Of a DNA stretch of 64,000 nt, positions 1 to 11,224 are shown piece by piece (position 1 is the stretch's first letter; every line of letters begins with the position of its first letter). Position numbers and translations under genes: made by a program. Location of the stretch: contig JAEQBH010001508.1 of NCBI GenBank assembly GCA_016808115.1, positions 496,001 to 560,000 of the forward strand, written 5' to 3'. The notes under the pieces were generated by a model. The model saw nothing but the letters and a program-made list of their open reading frames with translations. It was not told where the DNA came from and did no database searches. The stretch comes from Tetrastigma voinierianum. Lineage: Eukaryota; Streptophyta; Magnoliopsida; Vitales; Vitaceae.

Positions 1-244
1 ATGGACTAAATGAGTCCATAAAAATATATTTGGTGCTTGTGATAGTACTCCAGCAAGTAAATTTCTATCACTGTCTAAGTGGCAATGAAAGGAGAAATAT
101 ATGCGCAAGAGAGAAAGACTTTAAGAGGAAGCTACAAGAGCTTCTTTTCATCTGCAAAAGAGTCGAGATCCCAACCGAAACAAGAGACATAGTTCTCGCC
201 TAACAAGGGGAAGAAGACAAGGAATACAAGAGTACCCAAGACCG

Positions 245-475
245 GTGCAGGTGCTTCAAGTGACCAGAGAACCCGCAGTGCCCTCATTACCATCGATGAC
301 ATTTGGGAAGTTTGCAGACATTTGGACAGAGGTCGTCGTATGTGGAAGCACTGAACATTTTATGGCAAATTGTCCCAAAGAGTCAGGGGACAATATGAAT
401 CCTCAGAGTAACAGCAGAGGGAGGTCCACGACACCACCGTCAACTCGAGATAGAGGTAGAGGTCTAGGGGGCTAG
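245..475 (+). pseudogene. gag C-terminal fragment with degraded zinc knuckle
   Basis: The 76-residue frame contains CGSTEHFMANCPKE, which matches the second half of a retroviral-type CCHC zinc knuckle (the usual form is C-x2-C-x4-H-x4-C). The first cysteine of the knuckle is altered. Downstream is a Ser/Arg/Gly-rich stretch ending RDRGRGLGG, typical of the low-complexity linker between gag and protease in plant Ty3/gypsy polyproteins. The frame closes with a stop at 473-475, so it is not joined to the protease frame that follows. Confidence 0.7.
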
Positions 476-502
476 AGCTAGCATAGAGGACGATGAAGTA
501 CA

Positions 503-805
503 GTGTTAGAGACAGTAGATCTTCCTATGCCTTCAGCGCAAGCACGAGCATATGCTATGAAGGCTTGTGGGGATCAAGATGCACCAGAAGTAATTGTTGG
601 TATAATTTCTCTTTATGGTATTGAAATTAATGCATTAATAGACCCTGGATCTACTCATTCATATGTATGCATTGAGCATGTGTTAGATAAGATGACAGTA
701 GTGGAGCAGCTATCATATGATATGCATGTAACTAGTCCTTTAGGGCACAGTGTCAATGTGAATAGAGTGTATAAGAATTGCCCTATAATTATTCATGATC
801 GATAA
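503..805 (+). pseudogene. Retrotransposon aspartic protease fragment
   Basis: About 100 residues with the core ALIDPGSTHSYV around residues 45-56. The catalytic triad of this family is D-S/T-G; here Asp is followed by Pro-Gly, so the usual Ser is changed to Pro and the enzyme would probably be inactive. The preceding segment (EVIVGIISLYGIEINALID) is the conserved lead-in strand. In an intact element this enzyme would cut the gag-pol polyprotein inside the particle. The frame ends with a stop at about 803 before the RT begins. Confidence 0.75.
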
Positions 806-1023
806 TTTTTTGCTGATTTGATTGCTTCACCATTTCGAGTTTGATTTGATTTTCGGGAACGGATTGGTCAGCTTCAAACACCGCTATAATTGATTGTGAT
901 GTTATCGTATGCTTAGATGTTCCGACACCATGATAGCATGGTGTTCTGGCTCACCAATGTTCAATGTGATTTCAATATGCAAGCCCGACGATTGCCGAGA
1001 AAAGGATGTGAGGCCTTTTAGCT

Positions 1024-1730
1024 TTGGTGCTCGGGATTTCTAAAAGAGGTCAAATAAAATTGAAAAATATTATGGTTGTGAAAGATTTTCCGGATGTGTT
1101 CCCCGAAGAGTTACCTGGTATTCCACCTATAAGAGAAGTGGATTTATCTATTGAGATTTTACTGGGAACAACTCCTACTTCTAGGGCACCAAATAGGATG
1201 ACTCCAACTGAGTTGAAAGAGCTAAAGATTTAACTACAAGAGCTTCTGGATAAAGGGTTTATCCGACCCAGTGTTTCTCCCTGGGGTGCACCTGTTTTGT
1301 TCGTGAAAAAGAAATATGGCATCCTACGGATCTGCATTGATTATAGGCAAATCAACAAGGTGACAATGAAAAACAAATACCCATTGCCGAGAATTGAAGA
1401 TCTCTTTGATCAGTTAAAAGGAGCGGGTGTCTTCTTAAAGATAGATCATGATCAGCATATATTTTATCGCCAAGAGTGAAAGATGTCACGTGCCGGCGAC
1501 ATCATTCGTAACTTGATACGCTGCACAGAGTTCTGGTAATGCCATTTGCCGACTTTAATGCACCGACAAGATTCATGGATTTGATGAATAAGGTAAGCCA
1601 ATCTCTATTTAGATCGGGCTTATCGTGGTCTTTATTGATGATATATTGGTGTATTCCAAAGATGAGCTGTGGAGTACGAAAGAATATTTCAAAATACTTA
1701 CTGCACTTTGAGAGAGAGTTTTATGGCTAA
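1024..1730 (+). pseudogene. Reverse transcriptase fragment, several frameshifts
   Basis: Three frames together cover the palm and fingers. The first (1,024-1,233) has FPEELPGIPPIREVDLSIE. The next (about 1,230-1,479) carries the conserved stretches LRICIDYRQINKVT and KYPLPRIEDLFDQLKGA. The catalytic strand FIDDILVYSKDE is readable at 1,631-1,666 in a third frame. The aspartates of the active-site box are therefore still present, but the segment between FLKID (about 1,432) and the MPFADFNAPTRFMDLMN stretch (1,539 onward) is scrambled. Stops and at least three frame changes make it non-functional. Confidence 0.85.
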
Positions 1731-1822
1731 GCTTAAGAAGCGTGATTTTTGCCAGTTAAGTTTCATTCCAGCCATATTGCGTCTGCTTAAGGGTATAAGA
1801 GTTGACCTGCTAAGATCAAGCC

Positions 1823-2128
1823 GTGGTGAATTGGAAACCGCTCAAGTGTTACCTAAGAGAAGTTTCGCCTGCAGGATATTATGTAAGATTACAAGCGGAT
1901 TCCCTTCGTTTATACTTGCCACTCACTAAATTACTCAGAAACGGAGAAAGCCTGGAAGGATGCATAAAATGTCAAGATAGTTTCGGAGCGCTTGGAGGAA
2001 ATGTTATCAAGCACCAAGATTTACGCCCACCCTGTAAAGAGTATACTCTATATAGTGATGCTTCAAGAATTGGTTTGGGTTGTGTGTTAATGCAAGATGG
2101 TAAAGTTGTGGCATATGCATCCAAATAG
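1823..2128 (+). pseudogene. RT connection and RNase H start
   Basis: The frame begins with the RT thumb/connection (AGYYVRLQADSLRLYLPLTKLL, from GYYRRF-type sequence) and continues into RNase H with YTLYSDASRIGLGCVLMQ, where the first catalytic Asp (YSDAS) is intact. Beyond the stop at 2,126, remnants continue in other frames: the ANVVAHPLSRKE stretch at about 2,350-2,385 corresponds to the end of RNase H. In an intact element RNase H removes RNA from RNA-DNA hybrids during reverse transcription. Confidence 0.75.
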
Positions 2129-2483
2129 TTAAGCCACATGAACATAATTATCCTACACATGACTCGGAATCGGGTCAAGCAGAAGATTTTCTTCAAGATA
2201 CTTGCCACAATTACTCATATGGTGAAAACTATAGAATTTATACGTGATCATGCTTCAAGATTCGTTAACGCTACGAGCTTAATTTGAGACAACGAAGGTG
2301 GTCGGAGTTATTCAAAGATTATGGATCGCATAATGACACACCCCGTAAAAGCTAATGTGGTAGCGCATCCCTTAAGTAGAAAAGAATTAAACTTCTCATA
2401 TCACAACGCGTACTGAATTCGAGACAGATCCGATGGAGCTATATTAGCTCAATTAAAAGTGCATCATGTTTTAAAGCATATGA

Positions 2484-2554
2484 CAATTATACCATTGACC
2501 AAATCAAGCTATAAATATGGCTATAATATGGCAATTATACCATTGACCAAATCA
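2484..2554. repeat. 48-bp direct duplication
   Basis: The stretch CAATTATACCATTGACCAAA occurs at 2,484 and again at 2,532, giving a period of 48 bp. It lies at the boundary where gypsy homology stops and the LEA-containing D1 unit begins. It may mark a repair junction. Confidence 0.7.
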
Positions 2555-2680
2555 GAATATACATATTCTAAAAATAGAAGATTAGATATTCTAGTATAAT
2601 CTTAATAATAGCATTGTGTATATGTACGAATATGCGTTGTAATTTATTTTTGTTAAATAACATATTTTTGTACAAAACTC

Positions 2681-2999
2681 TCAATGATCAAGACGAGGAT
2701 TATGACCCACGGCTCCCCCAGTTGTCGGATTTGTCGCAACTGGACGTGCCCCCATCAGTCACCGGCCCCCCCGGTTGTCCGGGGCAGTGCGGACATCTGA
2801 CGAGGCCCAGTGGGCCAGCTTGGAACCCCAATGGCAGCAGAGTAGGTGGTGCCTGCAGGAACTGCTCTTGGGCCTGGGCCTGGCCCAGCAGGAGTAAATG
2901 GGGCCTAGCCAAGCTCCAGTGGCGTTGTTCTCGTAAGCCTCCTGCTTCCTAAACTCCGCCTCCGCCATCTTCTGCTCTTTTTCTCTGCGTCATTATTCG
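2681..2999 (-). pseudogene. LEA_1 (LEA4-5/D113-like) gene fragment, copy 1
   Basis: Read on the minus strand this is the second exon of a group-1 late embryogenesis abundant gene (LEA_1 family: hydrophilic, intrinsically disordered dehydration protectants). Visible are MAEAEFRKQEAYENNATG (starting near 2,968), the family-typical turn around the SALP motif (better read in copy 2), and the C-terminus TTGGAVGHNPRLDH followed by TGA at 2,681-2,683. Known LEA4-5-like proteins have the same order: a Lys/Glu-rich amphipathic helix, a Gly/Thr-rich tail, and an end near HN-x-R. The fragment lacks exon 1 and the start of exon 2 (compare 52,321-52,808) and needs frame changes. Homology stops at about 2,999, the LEA/Q junction shared with copy 2. 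Confidence 0.72.
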
Positions 3000-3723
3000 T
3001 TTCTTACTAAGACTAACCCTTTCCTCTCCATATCTTACCTTTTGCTTCAGGCTTCTAATAAATCCGCTAGTAACACGTGGTTTTATAAGAGTTGATTTAA
3101 CTTCCTTGCTACGGCTCTTAAATCAGTTCTTGAAAATTGCATTAAATGGTTAGTTGGAAATGGTTAGTTGCTACGGCTCTTAAATCAGTTCTTCTCGCTT
3201 AATAAATGATAATGAAAATATTTACACATTCACCCCACCACTTTCTGATAAATCGAATCTATAATTTTCAAATCTACTATATATATTTTTAAAAAATGAA
3301 TTTGAATTATAGGTGACTCTTGTTTTGCTTTTTTTTTTTTCTTTTTTGACAAGATTATAGGTGGCTCTTAAAATGACACTTTTTATTATTTCATGCAACA
3401 AAATACATGTACATTAACTATTACACTTGTGGAACATAAAATCATTAAGTATTTTATTCAAATACATGTACATTTCATACAACAATTCATAAAATTTCAT
3501 TTATATTAAGCATGTTCATTCAATATATACCTTTCATGATTTTATAAATTTGAATTTATTGATTGAAATTTTTTTTGAAGAAACACTTTTCATAATACTT
3601 GTTAAAAATATGATTTTATACTTTTCTATATATACCAAAATTCCCATTTTGAAACCAAGATCCAATTGAGATTATAACTAAACGTGAAATGGCCTGTTTT
3701 TATAAAAAATGATAGAAAATTTT
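3000..3723. other. AT-rich spacer Q between LEA fragment and Tat element
   Basis: No gene seen. It is repeated at about 17,431-18,113. D1 carries a private 61-bp tandem duplication (TTGCTACGGCTCTTAAATCA at 3,107 and 3,168) that D2 lacks. A CACGTG G-box with TATAA nearby lies at 3,076-3,088 facing the LEA fragment; this may be chance. Confidence 0.5.
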
Positions 3724-4437
3724 TGTTTGGTGATTTTTTTGCGATTTTCATTCTAACATATAAAATAAAAACATGTGGTTGCGGGCATGTTAGGAAATTA
3801 AAGTATTTCCGAATTAAGACCGCACCTATAAATCAAACTTCTTAATCGAACAAAACAGATTCCTTAGTTCTTTTTATAGTTCTTAGAATCTAAGCAGATA
3901 ATGTTGTAAAAATATAAAGCTACAGAATAAAGTCAAGGAAAGGTGAATTTACTATGAATGAATGAAATGATACAATACTTAAGAATTGAAAAAAAAACTT
4001 GACTATAACTTAAAAGTAGACTATTGGAATTGGCGAAAGTTAATTAAAAAACTAAGAAATATTAAAGTAGATTGTCATTGTTGAGTTGATTGATTCATTC
4101 GTGAGAGCTCTCTCATTTTATAGGAGTCCTTGAATAACTGTCCAAATTCTATACCCCTCACTTTTCTTCACTACCTCATTTGATCTCCACTACCTCACCT
4201 CCTCAAGTAACTGGCCACGCCTTCTTGTCTTCTCCCAAAGTTTCTCTATTTTCTTATCATCTCTTGCAAAAGTCTTATTTATTTTCCGTTGACCAATCTT
4301 AAAATTTTAAAATTTCAAAAATACCTTTTGCTTTTTACATGGGCTTTTCAACCTATTTCACTTGGATTTTAAACAATGGGCTTGAGTTCAAGCCTAAATA
4401 ACATTGGGTTAGGCCAAATTAAATTTGGGTACAAACA
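3724..4437 (-). repeat. Tat element 3' LTR, copy 1
   Basis: 714 bp, begins TGTTTGG and ends GTACAAACA on the plus strand. It matches 12,691-13,392 throughout with many small differences. The minus-strand polypurine tract lies just outside it at 4,438-4,450. Confidence 0.8.
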
Positions 4438-5232
4438 ATTATCCCCCACATACATTGTGGCCCGATGGTCATATTATATGTATTAAAACCTAACAAAAAA
4501 TTATTTAGACCTAAAGCCATGTTGGATCGAATGAGAAGACAACGATTGATTCCCAAAGAGAAAATTCTCGCCACCTTTAGTCTCAAATCTCCTACATTCA
4601 TCCTGCCTCCACCAAAAACCGTGCTTCTGCATCGCATGAAATTACCCTTCCATCTTCTTCATCAAACCTTAAACAATCAATGCTCTTGTCTTATGTTCCA
4701 AGAAAACATTTATTTCAAGAGTTTTATGTCAAGGTAAGCCCTTTCCATTCAACCTAAAGAAACACCCTCAATATTCTCTCTTTCCTTCGATCCTCGACAA
4801 CAACCTTCACCGCTTATTCGAAAATCGCCATCGACGGTTTGAGGTTCGTCGCCACTTTGATTTTTGCTGTTGCAAAGCTCGATTCCTCTTCTTCTGTCAT
4901 CGCTGACGTTACTACTACTAGCTCCAATTTTCATTGTCGATTCTCACCGTCAAACTTGACGTTGCCGCAGTTTCCCCACTCTTCTCCCGTTGTCGAACCC
5001 GATGTCGCAGGTGCTTCATTTTCTTAACGCTGCTACAAGATTTGATTGTACCTATCAAAATAGTTCTCAAATCCATTTTTTCAGTAGATCCGCAACTAGA
5101 CTCATCATCCTCTATAACTTTTCTTCCAAATTTGGTTTTCTTTGGAGTTGGCATCACCTTTTCTTTCAAATTCACTTCTTGTTTTGCCTCTCCATGTAGC
5201 ATTTCTTCAGGTAATTACATTTTCTCCATAGT
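4438..5232. other. Unassigned segment inside Tat element, possibly captured sequence
   Basis: It lies where the pol region would be expected and matches no retrotransposon domain I recognise. It is CT-rich on the plus strand and more GC-rich than its flanks, with 60-140-residue open frames on both strands but none convincing. The counterpart in D2 is 18,833-19,606. A transduplicated host-gene piece is possible but unproven. Confidence 0.4.
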
Positions 5233-6517
5233 TGATTCATGGCACGGAGGGTATCCAGAATCAACAAAATTTATACCTATACCTCCTACTGCCTTAGCAT
5301 GGCTACTGCAGTATAGTGGCTCGAGGGTCAAACATAGGGATGAGTTTCCTTTGCACAAATGACTTGCAGTTAAGTTCTAATTGGTGAATTTGTTTTGGAT
5401 TCAGGGTTTTGTAAAAACAGAGTGAGTTAAAAAATGTAAAATAGAACTCCTTGAAGTGTTAGGTCACTGAGGTTGGATTCATAGGGCAATTGAGGGTTTC
5501 CAGGGTCCTTTCCTCGCGTTGGGGAGGATGACATATAGTCATCTCCCGAACCGGATCTTCATTTAACTATAAAGACTGATCCTCATTAAATCTCTTTAAA
5601 AATGGCATTCACTGGCCATTAAAGCTCTCAGTCGTTAACACACAAGTCACCTTGACTCACCTTACAATGACTCATAAACGATAACTAACAAACATCAATG
5701 AATCTAACATTAAGCATCCAATGAGCCCAAAAGCTTAGCAAGTAATAACCATTCAAGGTGACTCAAAAGGATCAAACCTAAAGTTAAATAGGAGAACAAG
5801 AATCTATAGCGGGATACTTGCGCAAAAAACATGGAACCCCTCAAATTTCGCCTCTCAGATCCTTGCCCAAGAGCCTCTTCTTCAAGGAGAAAGAGGTTCT
5901 AGATGCTCATCCTTCGAGTTGTCATCCTCTGAGGGTGTTTCGTCAGTGAGAAAGTGAGAGAAAGTGAAAGAAAATAAGAAAAAATTATGGAACCTGGGCC
6001 GGAAGTTCCCACCCATAAATTTTTTATTAATGAGCAAAAGGTCTCCGCTCCAAAGTGATGGCTAGGACTTATATACCGTCCCCAGCCAAGCAAAATTACA
6101 AAAGAGCCTGAATTAATCACTATTACAAGAGGGACAATTCAGGAAAACACAAAAATTACAGCATAAAAGTCAAAAAGGAAAAACAGCATGAACAGTGGCG
6201 CTGGATTCGCAACCTACGAAATTTCGCAGGTTGCAAAAATTTCGCATCCCACTCCTTTCTTTGTCCGTCAGCTTTCTTTCTTCCGGTTTTATTTGCAAAT
6301 GATGAGCTGAACTCGATCTCTCCATGGTCGGTGCTTAATCCCATTCACCATGGTATAAAAAAGCCTCGCAAAACAACAAAACTTTTCTACAAAATTTGAT
6401 TAGTAGCTTACAGGGTCCTTAACATGCCAATTGCTAATTAGGCTGATTATCACACAAAAAGTGCTCAAAACCCGTATTAATAAGTGGGTGTAATAGCACT
6501 ATTCGGGGTATTAATCA
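5233..6517 (-). repeat. Athila-1 3' LTR, copy 1
   Basis: Direct repeat partner of 9,883-11,170. It contains a small palindromic cluster at 6,206-6,245 built from TTCGCA/TGCGAA-type words (for example ACGAAATTTCGCAGGTTGC). Confidence 0.85.
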
Positions 6518-6533
6518 CAAATTCCCCCCAAAT
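6518..6533 (-). other. Polypurine tract of Athila-1
   Basis: On the minus strand the sequence is ATTTGGGGGGAATTTG directly before the LTR start TGATTAATAC. This is the expected plus-strand DNA primer site of an LTR element. Confidence 0.75.
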
Positions 6534-8758
6534 CGACATTACACAGTTATTCCCTACAATGAAAGAAGAAGAAAGTAATCAAAAGCAAGATTTTCTATAT
6601 ATATCCAAAAAAATGAAGTGATAATGCCCAACCTTCAACAAGAGTCATCAAAATCTTACCCAATGACTGTCTCAAGAAGAGTAAGTGCTATGCAAAATCA
6701 AGTATCAAAACAGTGTCAACTCCTAGAGAACCAACCTAACACCTTCCATAAAAACCTAAGTTTTTGATTTGATTAGGTTTCAAAAACTGTCAAACTGTTC
6801 TCCCCCCCCTAACCTAGCTGTTGTCTAAACCTAGTAGACTAACCAACCTCAATAGATCAGAACCCACTTTTATTCCACAACTCCTTTTTTTGTTGTAGGG
6901 GTGCAATGCTGAGGGTATCGAACTCACAAGTGTCCATGTAACGAGGGTCCATCGATGACTCCCAACCAATTAAGGTTTAAGGCATCAAGTCATAAGGATT
7001 TTTCGACCACTAACTCTTTAGGTTTCACCCCGGACTTTTAATGAGTTCAAAACTCCAGCACCTACAATTTGCTAAACTCTACCTATTCACCCATATAACG
7101 AGCACAAAGTCGATGATTCCCAACCGCATTTAAGGCACCTGGCTTTAAAGACTTTTCGCCTATATACCCTTCGACGTGCTCGGGTTTCCGTGACAAAGCA
7201 CAAATTTTTCTTTTCTTTTTTCTTTTTCTTTTCTTTTTCTTTTCTTTTCAAAGACTCATCGGGTCCCCTTTTATTCGGGGTCCCGACCTATTAAAGGTGG
7301 TCAAAGGTACTAGACCGGACTTTTGCAGAGCTTAGAAGGCAAGACAGTTTTTCAACCTATAAATGAAATCTAATGTGCACAGTGTGTGGTTAGTTCAATG
7401 TGGAAGAAAAATATGTTGAATTTAATAAGAATTTCAATGGTTATCAACTCAACTAAGCATAACACAATTCTAACATCAACAATCATCGAACAAAATTTCA
7501 ATTTCTCATACGCAAGTCAGCATTACAAAATTTTTTTCTCGAAAATCGTAAACCTAAAGCATGAACTAGAAAACTAAAAAAACATGCATTATATTGTAAA
7601 AAAAAATAGCAAGCCAATCAACTAAACAAAAGACTTGCTCAAAACATAAAAACAACATTTCTTCCTTAACTCTCCCCAACCAAATTCAACATCGTCTCAC
7701 GCGCCATAATGGAAATTTAAGGAGGAAGATACCTCCTGATGAAATGTACCGTTGTTGGATAGGAAACTTCACAAAGTTTTTCCAACAAGACCTTATTCAC
7801 TCCATTTGGGCTTCAAATGAATAAGTTGAAAGAAGAAAATAGAGGAAAAAAGGTGACCAGTTGGAGCATTTTGAAAATTACACCTTTATAATAATCTCAA
7901 AAGTGTTATTTCTGGTTATATTTAAATTCTACACTCTCTAAGCTTTCCAACAATACCAAAATTACCCAAAACAGAATTCGGATGTAAAAGTTATGGCCAA
8001 AACAAAATAGAAGTACAAAAATCGGGGCCAAGCGACAAAGGGTTGTGAAAATTAACTCCGTGAATTTTCTCAAAGCTGCGAAAATTAACCCGCGACTCTC
8101 TTTTTGCAGTTACAATTCTTGCAATCCGTACATTGCGATTTTTATTTTTATTTTTTTTAGAGACAATTTTTAATATATAAATATAAATAATTTTTAGAAA
8201 TAAATAAATACAAAAATAATAAAAATAAAAGGAAAAAAGGCTGTATTACAAAGTATGGTTGCAAATTTCGGGCTCTTTCCTCTAAACTCTAGACCTTTCT
8301 CATCGCAAAATTTGACACAAATTGCAAAATAAACACACAAGAAAATTTAAAAAAAATTGCAGAAAAATGAAAATAAGCTAGAAACAAAGATTAACTTAAA
8401 ATTAGAGAAAATCTAAAGAGAAAAATTGAATAAAGCAAAATAAAATAATATAAAATAACACAAAAATCAAAACAAAAAGTGGGGGAGACTGAGTCCCCCC
8501 AAACCAGTTTCTCAAGCCTTTTAGAGGCTACTGGAACCTGTGGAGCTGGTGGAATTACTAAGGTTCAGGTGCTCCAAATCTGAACAAAGATGGTTTCGGT
8601 ATGAGCCATTCGTCAGGCATGCGCATGAGTACCGCCAATTTCTTTGATGTAGTTGCAAAGTTTGAACATAGGCCACTAACTTCCTAAAGCATTACACGTG
8701 CAAAGGCAAGATGGGATGGCCTTAGCGAGGGTGTTCCATGTGTTTCATAAAATGCAGT
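6534..8758 (-). other. Non-coding 3' internal region of Athila-1
   Basis: No domain seen. It contains a pyrimidine run (7,205-7,249) and a repeated phrase (CCATGTAACGAGGG / CCATATAACGAGCAC followed by TCGATGACTCCCAACC) at about 6,933 and 7,090; a related phrase occurs in Athila-2 at 26,070-26,105. A GGTTGGGGAG stretch (rc at 7,672-7,681) resembles the purine-rich end of the gag-proximal region in Athila elements. Confidence 0.5.
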
Positions 8759-9522
8759 TTAGGCGTGATGCACTTGGTCGTGAAAGGGTGTCGCTAGCGC
8801 AACGCTTCGTGGCTCGGGCACAGTGGTCCAATTTTTGGGGAAGTGGTTTAAGATTAGGCTGGGCTCTTCCACGCTTCTTTCCACTCGCTTCAGCCAACAA
8901 GGAAGGGATTTCTTCTTCTCTCCACGGCCCATAGATAACACATGATTTTGGGGCATCTCATAGCCCTCGAAGCTTCCGCTGTCTCTGTATCAATTCCTCC
9001 CCGAAGCCGCGGCATGGAGCCTGCTCACCTGGTGGCCAGTGTCAATCAGCACTCTTCCTCCTGGATTCTCTCTTTCATGAACATGCTCGATCGGGTGAGC
9101 CTTGAAAATGGAGTATCGTAGGATGTCAATTTCTCTCCGATCAAGGTCATTTTGAAGTCCATCAATTCTCTTGTCCACATTATTTTCCAAAGTGTCAATT
9201 TTCTGACTTAATTGAGCATTGATTGTCTTCTGCTTTTCCACAAAGTCACCCACCAGCTTGCTAAGGTTCAGAATGACTTGTTCAACTAGAGAGGTTAACT
9301 GTGGTGGTTAAGGCTGAGAGGAAGAAGCATAATATGAATGTGCAGGAGGTGCATATTGTGAAAGTTTTGGTCCCATGAGAGATTTAGGTGGTTCCCCGAA
9401 CTAGGGTTGTAAGCATTTCCATATGGTGCATTTGTTGGAAGCACAATGCATGAGGGCACACTCACCCACGGAGGGTTTCTATAGTCCCTCATGGACCTAT
9501 ATGCGTTTGGATTTCTCTCCAC
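8759..9522 (-). pseudogene. Athila-type gag C-terminal region, copy 1
   Basis: Three minus-strand frames follow each other. The first (9,295-9,522) has YGNAYNPSSGNHLNLSWDQN, matching the Athila gag signature usually written as NPYSNTYNPGWRNHPNFSW. The second (8,990-9,253) is a short coiled coil, INAQLSQKIDTLENNVDKRI, followed by an acidic stretch leading to LIDT. The third (8,759-8,956) holds PESCV-type sequence degraded to PQNHVLSMGRG. The N-terminal capsid half of gag and all of pol are missing. In relatives this protein forms the virus-like particle. Frame changes between the pieces make it non-functional as read. Confidence 0.75.
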
Positions 9523-9860
9523 GAGTCACGACTCGTTGTTCTTAGGGAGCAGAACCCATTTATTCATGCTCGAGATCACTCGCAGCCTTCCTAGTTCCCC
9601 GTGGGAGACTGACCACTAACTCCGCTCCGTAATTCTTTTTACCCACTGAACATGCACTTATGTCAGGAAAACAAAAAGAACACCAAACAAGAAAAAAAGG
9701 AAAACAATTACCTTAAAAGGGGTAATGTTAGCTAAAAATATATATTGAAGTGAAACAAAATTAACAAACCGGAGAAAACGCTAAATTAAAAATAAAGTAA
9801 TTCACTAGAATCAGATAAGGATCACAAGTGTTACTTATGTTGTCATTTGCACTTAGGCAC

Positions 9861-9880
9861 CATCCCCGGCAACGGCACCA
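9861..9880 (-). other. Primer-binding site (tRNA-Asp type) of Athila-1
   Basis: The minus strand reads TGGTGCCGTTGCCGGGGATG immediately 5' of the right LTR end. This matches the TGGCGCCGTTGCCGGGGA PBS used by Athila elements with one change. Confidence 0.85.
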
Positions 9881-9882
9881 TT

Positions 9883-11170
9883 TGATTCATGGCACAGAGG
9901 GTATCCAAAATCAACAAAATTTATACCTACCTCCCATCGCTTATAAAGATGGCTACCGCAAAGATAAAGGCTCTAGGGTCAACACTGGATGGGGTTTTTT
10001 CTTCGCACAAATGACTTGCAGTTAAGTTCTAATTGGTAAATTTGTTTTGGATTCAAGGTTTTGTAAAAACAATGGGTTTTAATGGTTGGAAACTAAAAAC
10101 AGAGTGAGTTAAAAAATGTAAAATAGAACTCCTTGAAGTGTTAGGTCACTAGGGTTGGATTCATAGGGCAATTGAGGGTTTCTAGGGTTCTTTCCTCGCG
10201 TTGGGGAGGATGACCTATAGTCATTTCCCAAATCGGATCTTCATTTAACTATAAAGACTGGCCCTTATTAAATCTCTTTAAAATGGAATCATCGCCATTA
10301 AAGCCTCACGTTAAACACGTCACCTCGACTCACCCCACAATGGCTCATAAACGATAACTAAATCTAACATCACGGATCTAACATTAAGCATCAAATGAGC
10401 CCAAAAGCTTACTCGGGCACAACCATTCAAGGTGAGGACTCAAAAGGGATCAAAACCTAGTTAAACAAGGAGAACGAACGACAAGGATACCACGTGAAAA
10501 ACATGGAACCCCTCAAATCGCCAAGATCCTTGCCCAATAGCCTCTTCTCTCAAGGAGAAAGAGGTTCTAAATTCGCCTCATCCTTCGAGTTGTCATCCTG
10601 AGGGTGTTCGCTGAAGAGAAAGGGAGAGAAAGTGAAAGAAAATAAGAAAGAGCGGGAACTGCTGAAAGGTTCCCGCCCATAAATTTTTTATTAATGAGTA
10701 AAAGGTCTCCGGTTCTAGTGATGGCTGGGACTTATATACTGTCCCCCAACCAAGCAAAATTACAAAAGAGCCTGAATTAATCACTATTACAAGAGGGACA
10801 ATTCAGAAAACACAAAAATTACACAGGTGTCAAAAAGGAAAACAACATGAATAAGGATACAGATTCGCAACCGCGGGGGTGGCCTTCGTAGGTTGCGAAA
10901 ATTTCGCAGCTCCAACTCCTTTTCTTTGCCTCTTTCCGCTCTTTCTTCGATTTTTATTTTCACTATGAGTTGAACTTGACTCTCCATGGTTGAGCGTATC
11001 CCATCTATGGTATAAAAAGCCCGCAAAAACAACAAAACTTGCCAAAATTTGATTAGTAGCTTTGCTAGGTCCTAACATGCCAATTAGGTTAATTAGCTGA
11101 TTAGTACACAAAAGTACTCAAACCCTGTATTATTTAAGGGTGTAAATATCACTATTCGGGGAATTAATCA
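9883..11170 (-). repeat. Athila-1 5' LTR, copy 1
   Basis: Starts TGATTCATGG, ends ATTAATCA, followed by ATAGC. Its palindromic TTCGCA cluster is at 10,863-10,909. Confidence 0.85.
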
Positions 11171-11224
11171 ATAGCCTCCTCTCTCGCATCCTTCTTTTGT
11201 CCCGTGAGCTTTTGAGGAAATTTT

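Larger units (their letters stand above)
1..2480 (+). mobile_element. Decayed Ty3/gypsy gag-pol fragment
   Basis: Successive short reading frames give, in order, a gag zinc knuckle, an aspartic protease, reverse transcriptase, the RT connection and the start of RNase H, all on the plus strand and in the order gag-PR-RT-RH of Ty3/gypsy elements. The domain wording resembles the chromovirus (Tekay/Del-like) branch, but that assignment is inference. No LTR is visible in the window at either end. Similarity ends soon after the post-RNase H segment (residues SDGAILAQLKV near 2,431-2,465), where sequence flanking the LEA fragment begins. Integrase is absent. Confidence 0.85.
5233..11170 (-). mobile_element. 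Athila-type non-autonomous LTR retrotransposon (Athila-1), copy 1
   Basis: LTRs of 1,285 and 1,288 bp (TGATTCATGG...ATTAATCA on the plus strand) flank 3.4 kb of internal sequence. Minus orientation is set by a tRNA-Asp-like PBS at 9,861-9,880 and a polypurine tract (rc) at 6,518-6,533. The target duplication is ATAGC: it precedes the left LTR of copy 2 and follows the right LTR of copy 1, while copy 1's left flank reads ATAGT. The only coding remnant is the gag C-terminal region. The element sits inside the Tat element. Confidence 0.88.

Noticed and set aside
2614..2952. Plus-strand open frames over the LEA fragments (also 17,020-17,484 and 52,260-52,463), conserved in three copies
   Set aside because: Conservation is explained by the minus-strand LEA exon. 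Its C-terminus and SALP-type signature read only on the minus strand, and the plus frames are shadows.
8471..8512. GTGGGGGAGACTGAG as the polypurine tract of another plus-strand element
   Set aside because: No LTR follows on the plus strand; it lies in the internal region of Athila-1 in both copies.
9861..9880. Possible tRNA gene from similarity to a tRNA-Asp 3' end
   Set aside because: Only about 18-20 bases complementary to the tRNA end next to an LTR; this is a primer-binding site. No full cloverleaf was seen anywhere in the window.
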